A stretch of 61,531 bases of DNA from Ichthyophonus hoferi. Its lineage: Eukaryota > Opisthokonta > Ichthyosporea > Ichthyophonida > Ichthyophonidae. Under the pieces are notes generated by a model, which saw nothing but the letters and a program-made list of their open reading frames with translations, had not been told where the DNA came from and did no database searches. Below, piece after piece: positions 48,523 through 60,055 of this stretch. The position numbers and the translations under genes are program-made. The stretch's first letter is position 1, and each line of letters begins with the position of its first letter. The stretch lies in contig NAOQ01000013.1 of NCBI GenBank assembly GCA_002751075.1, positions 115,717 through 177,247 on the forward strand. Direction: 5' to 3'.

Positions 48523-51500
48523 GCAACTAACAACACCCCAACCATCCCAACCAACACAAAACACTACCCTCCCTGGGAATAATACAGGTAGGTTTAGGAG
48601 GAAGAGATGTATATATGTATGTATGTATGAATGCATGCTTGTATGTATGTGTGTATATATGTACGTATGTATGTGCGTGTGTAGGAATGCATGTATGTAT
48701 GTATGTGGGTATATATGTATGTATGTGTGCATATTTGTATGTATGTATATACGTACGTGTATGTGTACATATGTATACGTGTATGTATGGAAAGAGGTGA
48801 TGGAAGTAGTAACATAATAGGCCAGTGAGAAAAGTGTGGGTATCTGTACGCGATATAGAGAGATGAGAGAAATACTATTTCGATGTGCAGTATTAATGTA
48901 GACAGCAATTCACAAGGAATGATGATGAAAGGTGTGTAATATAGGCATATGATTGATGTGTAACTGATGTAATTCGATCGTGCATAGATTAGGACCATTG
49001 GCTGGCTTGTCATTGGTTCAGAGTTTGATATATCCGATACTTGTTATTGGTCTAGATTTAATTATATCTGATTCCTATTATTGGTTTAGAGTTGGATATG
49101 TCTGACTTTCCAGCGCTTACTGGTCGAGGTGGGCTACCAAGGACACCTGGTGCACCAATGCTCGCCCCTGTTGGTGAGTGAAGCATGTGGATTGCTTAAC
49201 AGACCCAGAAGAATATATGTATATAAATATATACATATAAATGTATAGATGCATATGCCCAAGCTCAGTCCTATTGGTCTATATTTACCCTTACGTAAGG
49301 AATACATATATACCTCTCCATGGTTTATATCCTTCTATATATGTGTGTACATGTGAGTGTATGTTTATACATACCGGCCAATCACTGACTTGCCTTGTCA
49401 TGATTTCAGGGGAGGCCATTGGTACTGCCCCTGCCGCTAAGATGCCCAGTCGCCAGGAATTTAATTTCCTACACGAAGATTTTCCTGCACTGTCAGGTAG
49501 AAGGGGATGTAGGGGTGTATTTTGTATTTCCCACTTTCTCCTCTCTCACATTCTGTCTCCATCTTTCTGTTCTATCTCCCTCTCCTTTATCTTTTTTTGT
49601 TGTTTTTCCTTTCCAATCTTTTTTCTCCTTTTTATCCATGCTTTTATTCGTATTCATTTTATTCAATAATTTAAAATATAGTTAAAGCAATTTTTGGATA
49701 TTGTGTTTTATTTTATTTTAATTTTATTTCTCAGCTAAGCAAGGACACTCAACCCATACTCACCGTAATATCCTACGTTATCCTACATTATCCTACATTA
49801 TTTTATCATACCATACCAACCCATTACTATATACCAGAGGGTTTAGGACCCCCAGATAGTATGCTAGCTGGACTGTCAGCTATGAGCTCCGAGGCCTATC
49901 AGGTAGTGTGAATGTTGGCATGTGCGGGGGAGGGAGAGTAATAATTGGTTCTTTATTTGTCTGTCTCTGTAGTGAAGGAAGTGACTGATATGCGTGACGT
50001 ACCTGCCATTCTACTACATTATTATTATTATTATTATGACGTATTATCAATACCGTATTTAATCTATCCTTATTCCTAAGCAAGCAGTTTTATAATTTAT
50101 TGTATTTCCTCTGGCGCCACTTGTATGTAAAGAGAAATGTGTCAAACTAAGATTATGTTAAGTGGTAGATATGATATATATATATATATATATATCGTAT
50201 TAGAATAGACCTATATGCCTACCAATTTCTATACATCCAAAGCGTGATGCTTGGCAGCCAGATTCTAATAATACTCATACATAAACACATACATACATAC
50301 TTACATAAATACTTACTTACTTACATAACCAAAGACATATATTCATACATGCATACATACATACATACATACACATATTGGTGCGCGTTTATCAGCAATG
50401 TTTCATTTGTGGACAGTTATTATATATAGCCAATGGAATTAATATGTATCTACACATCTGACTGATTATAGTAACAACATACTATTATACTGTCCAATCA
50501 TACAGCAGTACGCTAGTCAGATGATCGCCTCCAAGGGTCTTCCCAAGGACACAGCACATCCGACCAATGACCTTGCTGCAGGGTAGGTTATTCTATTATT
50601 AGATGTCAGTTTCTATTGGTTGATTGGTTATCTCTAGTTAATAGTTAATTGGAAAGGTAGTTGAATAGGTACCATGTAAACCCACATATGGTGTGCATGA
50701 ATTTGATTGGTAAAATGTCACAACGACGTATGCCTAATGTATATTGTATTCGGGGTACAGGGAATCTCAACGAGACCAATATGGCCTTTACGGATTGGTC
50801 AGTGTAATTAGGATGACAGACCCGGTGCGTAATTATGTTTGTACATATGCTATATTTTATCTTCAATTTCTAATTGGCTCTTGCAAGCTTTGGTTTATGG
50901 GGAATAATTCTGGTTGGTAGAGGGGTTACGGGTGCTGTTGCTCATAATTACATAATAGTCTGTGGTTGGTTGATTGGTTTCATTTTCTGGCGTCGCCGTT
51001 GGCTGTCCGGTTAAATAGGCTCATGTTGATGTTTTTCTATTCCCTATCAACCATATCCTATTGTTATATTTTAATTTTTATTAACCTGTTAGTGAGAATA
51101 CTGTGTGGTATCTTTTTTATTTAAGACTGGGTAGGGATATATTAGCATAGATAACCTATATATTGCCATCTTACTAATCTTTTTCCTTCTATATATATAG
51201 GACCTTAATACCCTGGCTCTAGGAAGTGATCTTACTACACTTGGGCTGAACCTCAACTCGCAAGAGTATGTAAATTATATATATATATATATATCTCTCT
51301 CTCTCTGTCTACGCTTTTCTTTCTTATTCCTTGTAGCATATATATGATATATATACCTCATTATTTATCACTCTCTATGTTGAGTGATTCTATTTTTAAC
51401 TTATGGTATCAGCTGTTTCCTTTATTTTTATTTGCTTATGTCAGTGTTGTGCTGTGTGCTAATCTGACAGGTCATTGATTTAGAAAAAAAAAAAAGGGAA

Positions 51501-53093
51501 ACAAATGATGACATATTTTAATTCAGAGGTATCACTGGTTTATATATCTAACACTTCATTTAATCTGTCCACCTCAAAACATTTTTATGCATATTTATAC
51601 GAGAGCACTTAAGCATACCCACTCCCTACCTACTATACCTACAGCATGCTCTATCGGACCTTCCAGTCTCCCTGGGCCTCACAGGCCCTAAGGGAAGTAG
51701 AGCCAGAATTTAATCTGCCAGCTTGTTACTCCATGGTAAGAATAGCCCTGCGCGATACATATTTAGTTTGGACGTCTCTCTCTCTCTCTCTCTCTTAGAC
51801 TGTATACTGTTATATTTTTATACTATTATACTATTATACTACTATCTTATTATACTATTATACTATTATACTATTATACTATTATACTGTTGTACTATTA
51901 TACTATTATACTCTTATACTCTCCCTCTCCTTATCCATCCATATCTCACCTTCTTGTACTTCACAGCCGGCGCTTCCTCCGCCAATCAACAAGATGCAGG
52001 CCGTAACAGATGAAACCCTATTCTATATATTCTACGCTATGCCGAGGGATATTTTGCAACAGGCAGCTGCCTCCGAACTACACACTAGGGACTGGCGTTA
52101 CCATAAGGAGTCGAAGGTAGGGTAGGGTAAAGATTGTATATGGTATGTACATTATACGGTTTGAATATATTATGTACATTATAACGAATATATATGTTAT
52201 GTATGTTGCCCGGCATGTATATGTATTGTCAAACTCGCTATTTTATACCTTTGCATTTTCGATCCTTCTATATATAACCAGCCATCCATTGGCTCCTTCC
52301 TTTTCTCGCTAACCTCTTCTCCAATCAATAGATGTGGTATTCAAGAGTTCCGGGAGAGGCATCACAAAAGGTCCAAGGCTACGAACGGGCACCAGTAGTA
52401 TACTTCGATGTTAATACGTGGGAGAAGGTATATGATTGGATGTGTAGAGAACTATTAATAGGTTATATAATAGGGTATGTAACAGAGTATATAACAGGGT
52501 ATATAGTAGGCTATATAATAGGATATAGTATGGCATTGAGGTTTTAAACATATTTCTTTTGGGTATCTTAATGCTGAGTAAAAGTCTTAGACCAATTGTA
52601 TCATTGGTCTGACTATGCCATGAAACATCAATGATTGGTTATAGCTCAGCTACTACTAATTAATGAACCACTCATTTAATATCCATTATGTACTGTTGCT
52701 TGATGATAAGTCTATTAGTAATGTATTGCCCTGACCTTCATCCAACTAAATAATTTTAAATACTGATATTGTTACTGATCAAACCGTATTTTTAAAAGTA
52801 TGTCCTATGGGATCGAAATGTATAAACTGCCCAATCATTTGTATAACAGTAGGAATTTCTAATCCAATCATAATATAGAAAACTGAATACTTTTACTTGC
52901 ATTGAGGTCATATGGAGGATGTAAATAGCATCGATATATCTTATACATAAAGTTTAATAATGCATATACTCATATTTATTTTATCATTTACTCCTCTCCT
53001 CATCTTACACATTATTAGGTAAGAAAAGACGGCTTTATGATGCCCTATGATTCAATGGATGAACAAAGAAAGCCGAACCCGACAGGATTTTGA
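48052..53093 (+). CDS. CNOT2: CCR4-NOT complex subunit 2 (NOT2)
   Basis: Twelve exons in phase: 48052-48093, 48326-48587, 49090-49173, 49410-49496, 49838-49902, 50506-50582, 50761-50824, 51201-51265, 51645-51735, 51967-52116, 52332-52427, 53019-53093. They encode about 385 residues. The N-terminal half is disordered, with a 31-residue poly-Gln tract and two DFPAL motifs (SDFPALTG in exon 3, HEDFPALS in exon 4), the latter matching the NEDFPALPG motif of animal CNOT2. The C-terminal half is the NOT2/3/5 domain: LALGSDLTTLGLNLNS, then FQSPWAS, then ETLFYIFYAMPRDILQQAAA, then LHTRDWRYHKESKMWYSR, ending PTGF-stop. NOT2 is a structural subunit of the cytoplasmic mRNA deadenylase complex that pairs with NOT3/5 on NOT1. 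Exons 2 and 6 start at NAGCAG acceptors, so one-Gln variants are possible. Confidence 0.95.
48434..48526 (+). repeat. CAG/CAA trinucleotide repeat (poly-Gln) in CNOT2
   Basis: 31 Gln codons: six CAG, a long pure CAA core, then one CAG and one CAA. The CAA-rich core gives the opposite-strand poly-Val and poly-Cys shadow frames. Length polymorphism is likely. Confidence 0.95.
48608..48785. repeat. Imperfect (TATG)n microsatellite in CNOT2 intron 2
   Basis: Interrupted TATG/TGTG-type repeats following the exon 2 donor. All open frames here are low-complexity shadows. Confidence 0.85.
49006..49109 (+). repeat. Three 34-bp tandem copies spanning the intron 2/exon 3 junction of CNOT2
   Basis: ATTGG cores at 49012, 49046 and 49080 are spaced exactly 34 bp apart and the surrounding sequence is similar in all three. 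The third copy contains the functional acceptor (TTGGTTTAG) and the first codons of exon 3. Copy 1 retains an almost identical acceptor. Confidence 0.8.
50277..50375. repeat. (ATAC)n microsatellite in CNOT2 intron 5
   Basis: Interrupted ATAC/TTAC tetranucleotide repeats. No coding content. Confidence 0.8.
51774..51914. repeat. (TC)n followed by an 8-bp TATACTAT repeat, CNOT2 intron 9
   Basis: A pure TC run (51774-51796) is followed by about a dozen copies of TATACTAT-like units to 51914. Confidence 0.85.
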
Positions 53094-53592
53094 TTACATC
53101 AACCAATCAATCCCCAGCTAGGCTACCTGAACCCCAATTATATTATACATGCTTCAATTTGCTGGCTTGTTTATTTAGTTGCTCGCAATGCAATTGCAGT
53201 GGTTTAGTTTTACAGCTTTGACTGTTGAAATTTTAAGAATTTAGCATGGGGGTTTATGATATTATTAAAAATGAGCCGGTGATTAGAGTGGTTTTGGATA
53301 TGGCCAATGTATTTATGGGGTCTTGTTTAAAAAGAGTTGTCTGGTATTGTACTCTTCCATTATTGGTGGCGATTATGATTGGTAATTTAATATTGAGATG
53401 AACTAATAAGTAAAAAAAAAAGGTAAAGACGATTATCCAATTAACTATTTATGTGTGCGTTTGAGGCGCTGATTGGAGATGAATGTATCATGGATCTATG
53501 CAATCAAATAGTAGTAGCGGTTGTATAGAACTCACTGGGTCTTGGCACATTAACCCAATATGGAAGAAGTAACATTTTTATAGGTATAGTTT

Positions 53593-54023
53593 TTAGTTGG
53601 TATCAGAATCTGTGTCAGTTCTAGCGATTACTTGTCCACGGCTGTCGGGATTTCTAATTGTATAATTGATAGGAATTAATTTTGCTGGACCAGCGGTAGT
53701 AATAGTCACTTGATCGAATTTATCTTTAAGGCACAATTGCTGTGGTAAAAATTCTATAAAAGGCCCATATACTGATTTTCGAGGTAATTGCCTGTAGTAT
53801 TATACCTCTGTTCTAATTCAGAAGGAATCGATTCTTTGATTCGCATAGATCCGAATGTGGAAATTGCACAATGAGATCGATCAGTAAGAGATGGTATCTC
53901 ACGATGCAAGTAATAACTATTGTCACTATTTAATGTTAGTAAACAGTTCTCTGACTTCTGAACGAGCGAGAGATCTGGATACCGATTAACATATGTGAGT
54001 ATTAACGGTGGATTGGACATCAC
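53593..54023 (-). other. Coding-like open segments of unknown nature
   Basis: The minus-strand frame 54023-53754 encodes 89 residues (beginning MMSNPPLILTYVNRYPD) with balanced amino-acid composition unlike the low-complexity shadows nearby. A second coding-like stretch in a different frame continues to 53593 and ends with an acidic Thr/Asp tail. I recognise no domain. It could be a spliced host gene, a decayed gene or part of an old insertion. Confidence 0.3.
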
Positions 54024-54482
54024 AATAACGATGTGTTTAATACATACATATAATTAAATGCAAAGTATTTGTGTACGTTACGAGAACTTCGTATTTTTTT
54101 GCTACTCCTTGTCGTGTGTGTGAACGGGGGTCCTTTATTATTCACTTTTGTTTTCTTTTATACTTCATTTTAGTACCAGTGCTAAGTTGAATAAAGCTAA
54201 GCATAAATATCCATATTGGTTAATACACCTCATGAAAGGTCATAGAGACCCACTAGGGATGTCTTATTTTATCTCCATAAGACTAGTGTTTCCTTATGTG
54301 GTTCATTAGCCAATTCACTACATGCAAACTATGTATCGACAAATCAATTATAACTACGTGTTCATTCAAAGCTAATGATCTTGTAACAGTTGGCCTATCA
54401 GTACGCAGTATGACTTTATTGGTGGGTTTATATAAATGCATCTATACATAATATTCTCTGCTAGCTTTATTTGGATGTAATG

Positions 54483-54755
54483 TTAATCATACTTGATCAG
54501 CATTCTGTGATGAGAGTAATCTTTGGAAATCATGAAAGGAATTTTCTTATTAGGCATTCTCAAATTTATACGCAAATTTTGTTCAATAGACAAGCTAATG
54601 TCGGTAGGATGCAGTCGTTCTAGCTGCGCATCTGCCTTGGACTGGTAGTACATTTGACCTTCTTGGTCTGGTTTTGATTTTTTCCCGCTGCTGAAGTGTA
54701 TCTTATCTGGCATGATTGATGATAGAAATACCTTGGTACTCGACATAAAGTTCAC
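54483..54755 (-). CDS. Small hypothetical protein
   Basis: A 90-codon frame ending in TAA, rich in Lys, Ser and polar residues, with mixed third-base usage suggesting real coding sequence. It starts MNFMSSTKV. The segment IMPDK resembles IMPQK in the 156-residue protein at 60014-60484, but the rest does not align convincingly. It has the same orientation as the coding-like segments downstream at 53593-54023. Function unknown. Confidence 0.3.
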   Translation of the reverse strand: MNFMSSTKVFLSSIMPDKIHFSSGKKSKPDQEGQMYYQSKADAQLERLHPTDISLSIEQNLRINLRMPNKKIPFMISKDYSHHRMLIKYD

Positions 54756-55319
54756 CTATGACGGAGTGAATCGCAACGTGCATTAATTGTAAGAACAAGC
54801 GACATCTACTGTTGTAGTTAAAGCCCAATGCTTAACATTACTAACTAATATTTGTGTAGGTATTAATACAAATTGGTTTTGATTTACAATCCCCTTCCAT
54901 ATTGCAGAAATATTTTTTAATAATGTGTTTTTTTATCCTAATGAGGTTTCCAATTGGTAATGATATATAGACACTAGTAATCTAAAAAAAGACATCCTAT
55001 TGTAAGCACTCGTGACACCAGTGTCAAGAAAGGTAATATAATTTAATGTATTATTGATCAGACAAAATTGATTTGCACAAGGCTGTGGCTCCGTCAATTA
55101 ATTTACCAGAGTATGGCTTATGTCTACCAATGAGTGTGCACTATTGAATAATTATAAATGAATGAATAAGCGGCAAATAAATACTTAAGAAGGATATAAG
55201 AAAATCAATAAACAAACTCCCGAAATGGTTCACATGTTACAGAGGTGACACCGTATAGAGGATACTATGCGCACTTGCCAACCTTGATGTGTTGAAACTG
55301 AATATAATGAACTAAATTA

Positions 55320-55579
55320 TAGCAAGCCAAACTCTTAATATAGATACAAATACTGTATATCCTTAACCAGATATAGATGATAGTTACGATATTTATAAAA
55401 CATTTCCAGGTAAAACATTTAAAGTTTCACATACTCTCCACCAAAAACTTGAGCTTCAGGAAGAGTGTAATAAAGCATTAACTTGTCCACAGCCTGGTGT
55501 TAGTTATACTGGTAGCACCTCCACTCAAACCAAAATAGAATCTAAGAACATTGGTATTAGTTTTATTTCCAATAGTACA
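55320..55579 (+). pseudogene. Decayed paralogue of the 60.0-60.5 kb protein
   Basis: The plus-strand translation aligns without gaps over about 55 residues to the minus-strand protein at 60014-60484. Shared blocks include SY-x-IYK, TL-x-QK, QE, N-(K/R)-AL and SYT, and IDT-x-TVYP upstream. The copy is interrupted and appears inactive. It ends in a TAA. Family unknown. Confidence 0.5.
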
Positions 55580-55895
55580 TAATATATGAACGGTTTGTTG
55601 TTGCAGTAACTGGATATAAATATATATAGATCACACAGAAAACATGCCATTACATTAATCTATCTTTAGGCATAATTTTAATCATCATGTAATCCTGTTA
55701 TTTTATCATTCCTCGTTGCTTCTGTATTAATCCTATTACATTGGTTGTTCTATTTAGTTTCTATTCGCTTTTGATCTTGACTAGTACAGTAATAGGTATG
55801 ATATATGAAAGGCTTGTGGCATAATGACTGGATGCAAATGTTCATAGATCATACATGCAGCATACCATTACATTAAATTATCTATAATCACCTAT
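55579..55895. repeat. ~215-bp period direct duplication
   Basis: About 95 bp beginning near 55580 recur near 55795, with shared blocks including ACTGGAT, TAGATCA and CATTACATTAA. The copies are diverged. The duplication directly follows the decayed paralogue. Confidence 0.55.
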
Positions 55896-56431
55896 CATGG
55901 CTCTATTGTTATTTTACCTGTCCACATAATTTATCATTAATATTGTTGTCATAACTTGATCATTTTTCTACTACATTTTCATCACACTACAATCAATTAT
56001 CTCGCACCAATTCCATCTCTATTACACTCACATATTTTCATTTTATGTGTGCACCAAAACCATTTCATACTATTCCAAAATGAGCTTAATAAATCTGGTA
56101 ATATTTGAATGTTTATTATTATAGGTATATACCGTTTCTAAACCAATGATATTCATAATCCATTAATATGATATATCATAGTCTTACCCTGTAGGGGTAT
56201 CTATCTACTAATTCGTTAACATACCAAAGAAAAAATTGGGCTGTTATACATATAATACAGCTGTCCTGAATATGTAGTATTACTCTGTTCGTGACACTTA
56301 CTATTATTGTATTCGGTCTCATTAATTACCATTTAACTATAACAAACTATTTTACAATATGAAATTACATAGCCAATGTCTTGCTATTTTATAGGCTGTC
56401 TGGAGACTGTAAACTGTCCAATCACGTTGTT

Positions 56432-58245
56432 CTATGCTGATGGTTCGGGCACTTTGTCCTATGAAAAGGCAAATGAAATGGGTTAGATGAATGGGATCAT
56501 GAAAAAAGCAAAACAAATGACTGGTTGAGGATAAAAGGGAGTCATTATGTCATCAGAATGTAAATATAGTGATGACATTAATCCAATGATGCAAGATTTA
56601 CAAAAAAAAAAAAGAAAGAAAAAAACTGTAAAAAAACAATGACAAAAAAAGAAAAGAAACAGACAGACATAAGTCAATTCACAGCATACCTTAACATCTC
56701 CATCCTTCACATATTCTTCTGGGTGTTCAGTAATACACTTTTGCATAGCATCAAATAACTCTACACAGTCAAGGCCTTTTGGCTCTGCATCACTATCAAT
56801 AAAACATGTAAATGCATTTCTAAACTCAGGTCCACAGGGACCTATTATAATAAAGAAGAAGTTAGTTGATGTGTTGATTGGTTGTCAGTTATAACTGATA
56901 ATAAATATAAGTAGATTTTAAGTGCTTTGATTAGTGCAGAAATATGTTGTGATTGGTGGATAGGTATATATCATGAATATTATAGTCGACTCTCATAATT
57001 GTATTGAAACAAAATCATTATAAATATATTCTAAGTAAATAATTAGTGTAAGTATATATATATTCATTAAGATCACTATCTGTATTTATAATCACTTAAT
57101 CACTGCTTCTCTATCGGTGAATATCTACCAATACACATCAAAGGGTTTTCACGCCTACACTCAATCAAAGTGTATACCAGTGTATAAATCAATATATATG
57201 TGGCCAATCATAATACGCCTATATTTCCAAACACTAATAGGTATTAATACATTAATACCTATATTCATATGCAAAGAAATACAAGTACAAACATGAGTAA
57301 ATTACAACTCATATAGATTAGTATACATAGTATCCAATCAGAACCGCTATATAAAATTTATTGAACAAGGTTGTTGTCAGGAGTGCCTGTATACATGCAT
57401 AGTACTCTATTACATACCATGGGCCATTCCTTTCAAGCAAGGGCAGTCCCAATCAATCTCTCCCTCCTCATTCACTGCTCCATCCAATCCTCCCTCCTGT
57501 GATGTTATAGGGTGTCACACTATCTCCAAATAGATCGATATAAATAACTCCCTGTCAAATTTATTAACCATATACTATCGATTTTCTTATTTATATATAT
57601 GTTAATCACACTCTCTATCTCTATATCCATCTAACTATATTCCCTTATTCTTTCCCATGCTTTCTCTTCCTTCACATCCTCCCCGTAAACTCTATTTATT
57701 TTTCCCTGTCAATATTTATATATAAAAGGTAATATATATACTCTTTATATAAATCTCATAAATGTGTACATATATCAATACATATATTGTGTTGGTCTAT
57801 AGTATGCGAAGTTTACCGTGTCGAGATCCAGAACGCCATCCTCCTTAAGTAAGTCGTGTTGATCTTCCTGTGTCAAAAAAAAGATCTTGTCTTTGCCTGT
57901 GAAAAAGGAGGATATAATATAAGAGGGTAGTGAATATAAAGGCAGTATGAGTTGAGTAACTATATGCGTGTAGGTATGGTTGTAGATGTGTATATATGTA
58001 TATATGTAGGCGTTGGTGCACGTAGGTGTACGCGTATGATTTGTGTATATGTAAGAGTGTGTAGGTGTGTAGGTGTGTAGGTGTGTGTGAAAAATGGTAA
58101 TATGTAATATAACTGGACAAACAAACTAGTGAATGAGTAATAAGTGATTGTTAACATTGTGATGTTTGAGAGTACGCAACGTTTATTAAGGCATTTGCAT
58201 TGGTAGAGGAAGTAAGACCATACCTTCTTCACGACAGTAGGACAT
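56432..58245 (-). CDS. CHCHD4: Mitochondrial intermembrane-space oxidoreductase MIA40/CHCHD4
   Basis: Five exons on the minus strand, 58245-58224, 57896-57817, 57496-57418, 56841-56690 and 56458-56432, join in phase to give 119 residues. The N terminus MSYCREEGKDKIFF is nearly the same as in animal CHCHD4. The redox-active CPC motif lies in DWDCPCLKGMAHGPCG. It is followed by the twin CX9C helices: CGPEFRNAFTC, then CVELFDAMQKC. The last exon encodes only DKVPEPSA. The protein oxidises and traps cysteine-motif proteins imported into the intermembrane space and is itself re-oxidised by Erv1/ALR. There is no N-terminal presequence or membrane anchor, unlike yeast Mia40, so this is the short soluble form. 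Confidence 0.96.
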
Positions 58246-59848
58246 GACGGTGTAGTGGCTGACACACAAGTGTACAAAGGGTTCTAAAGTGAGGTTGGGT
58301 TGTTTGTATGGTTCGTGGGATTTGTGTGGTTTCTGACTATAGAAGAAGTATTTTATTCCTATTATTATTACTACTACTATTATTATTATTATATTAACAA
58401 TCGATATCCTTACATAGTGTATAATTGTAGATTAGCGTGGCAATATCGCTGGCTCATACAAAACAAATGTACCAATAATATTAATAATCGAGGTTGAAAT
58501 ATTATATTAATTATATTATATCATTCACTAAATATACCGTTTATCTAAGACCACTAATCTCTCATTATTTATTGGAGTAATACAATTAATAGTTAATTAC
58601 ATTGGAAAGCTCATTAACTTGAACCAATAATATTACTGATTGGTGCATTAGTATTATATGACTCTTTCTATTGGGTAAGTATCGTATTTAATAGTTGTTT
58701 ATAAAAAAGCACCAATCTCATTTTCCTATTTGAGGAAATATACTTCATATATTTAATAAAGAGGAAAAAGAAAGTCAGGAAGAGGGTGTGAAAATAAATA
58801 TGGAAACTATATTAAAATAAAGTACCTCTTTTTTAATAATAATGAAAACCGTAATAGTTTCTTGCTTGTAAATTAAAATGAAGAGATGAGGCAGTGACGA
58901 TATCATAAAAGATATTATACATATACCCGAAGAATATAGCAAGTGCCTGACACCTACGTTCTTTTTTTAAGGGATTTATTTTTAGAACTATAAAACTTCA
59001 TTATTTATCTTAAATAATACCGTGACAATTATTGTTCTTAGTAGTTATATAAAGGAATCCATTAGGTTGGGTGTAGGCAACGAGTTACTTATCCGTAAAA
59101 GTAATTCATATACTATTATCTCTTTTTAACGACATTTATTGTTATCTTTAACAGGTCCTTCTTACATATTTCCACCAAGTGACACTATGATAAGTTCAAA
59201 TATGGTGTGTTGTTTTTAATCCATTGACTGTAAACATATATAAACTAGTTATATTTGCAAATAAGAGCATATTTATGTGTATGAACTTTGATATGTATGA
59301 TATCAATATATAAACATTTTATATTTCTGTATGTACGATTGTATATTAAAAATCCTATATATGTATAACGCCATCCTGCTTATGTGGATTTTGATTTGTT
59401 AATTGTTTTTTCCAAAATCTGTTATCATATGCGTCAGTGCATGTAGAATATCACTATTCACATTTGTATTTTTTTGTGTACAACTAAGTCTTTTTCTATG
59501 TTTTTCATTGGGTTTTCTGAATCTCTATTTTAAATAAGAACCCTGCAAAGTTAAAATCTGGTTTTAATATATTTACTACAATCACCAATAAAATCTTCAT
59601 CAAAGCTCTTTAACCAACACAACCTAATAGAATAATAATCCACATACAAACTACATATTACTTTACTTTGAATTTCTTTCACGTACAATTAATTCTAATT
59701 CCAAAATAAATACTATTTTCTCTCTAATCATTTACTATATTATTGTTTTTACCATGAATTTTATATTGGAAGTTATTCTTCATAACCATCTACCATTCCG
59801 TTAGGACAATGTGTTTGGTGACCCTTGTAGCCCGGCTATACTTCGTTT
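58246..59848. other. Intergenic region
   Basis: AT-rich, with an ATT/ACT trinucleotide run near 58360-58390. No gene recognised. Confidence 0.5.
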
Positions 59849-59861
59849 GTGTATTACAGGG

Positions 59862-60055
59862 TGCAGATAGATATACTAAAACTAATTTCAGCTGTTCCAA
59901 TCTTTTTCTTATTGGCTTCTATGACAAATATAATATTTCATTTCTTAGGAAAAAGATATTGGTGGGACTCATTGTTATATGTTTTATGTTATTATATTTA
60001 TTTTAAGAACATGTTATTTCCTGCGGCTAAGCAGATAATTAGAGGTTTTATTTAG
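59862..60055 (+). other. Exon-like ORF for a hydrophobic (membrane) protein
   Basis: Open from a good acceptor (TATTACAG, ending 59860) to TAG at 60055. It encodes about 64 residues with two likely membrane segments (LISAVPIFFLLASM and LLYVLCYYIYF) and a basic C-terminal end. No upstream exon with a convincing start was found. It overlaps the 3' end of the minus-strand gene at 60014. Possibly the last exon of an unrecognised gene. Confidence 0.3.

Larger units (their letters stand above)
53094..56431. other. Region with scattered small coding-like segments
   Basis: Between CNOT2 and CHCHD4, convergently oriented. Apart from the separately listed segments (53593-54023, 54483-54755, 55320-55579 and a tandem duplication at 55579-55895) it is AT-rich without recognisable genes. 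Confidence 0.5.

Noticed and set aside
48270-49013. Long minus-strand poly-Val/poly-Cys and Tyr/His-rich frames, and a plus-strand Tyr/Cys-rich frame
   Set aside because: They are shadows of the CAA/CAG repeat and the TATG microsatellite inside CNOT2.
51723-52013. A 96-codon Tyr/Leu/Ile-rich ORF
   Set aside because: It translates the intronic TC and TATACTAT simple repeats of CNOT2 intron 9.
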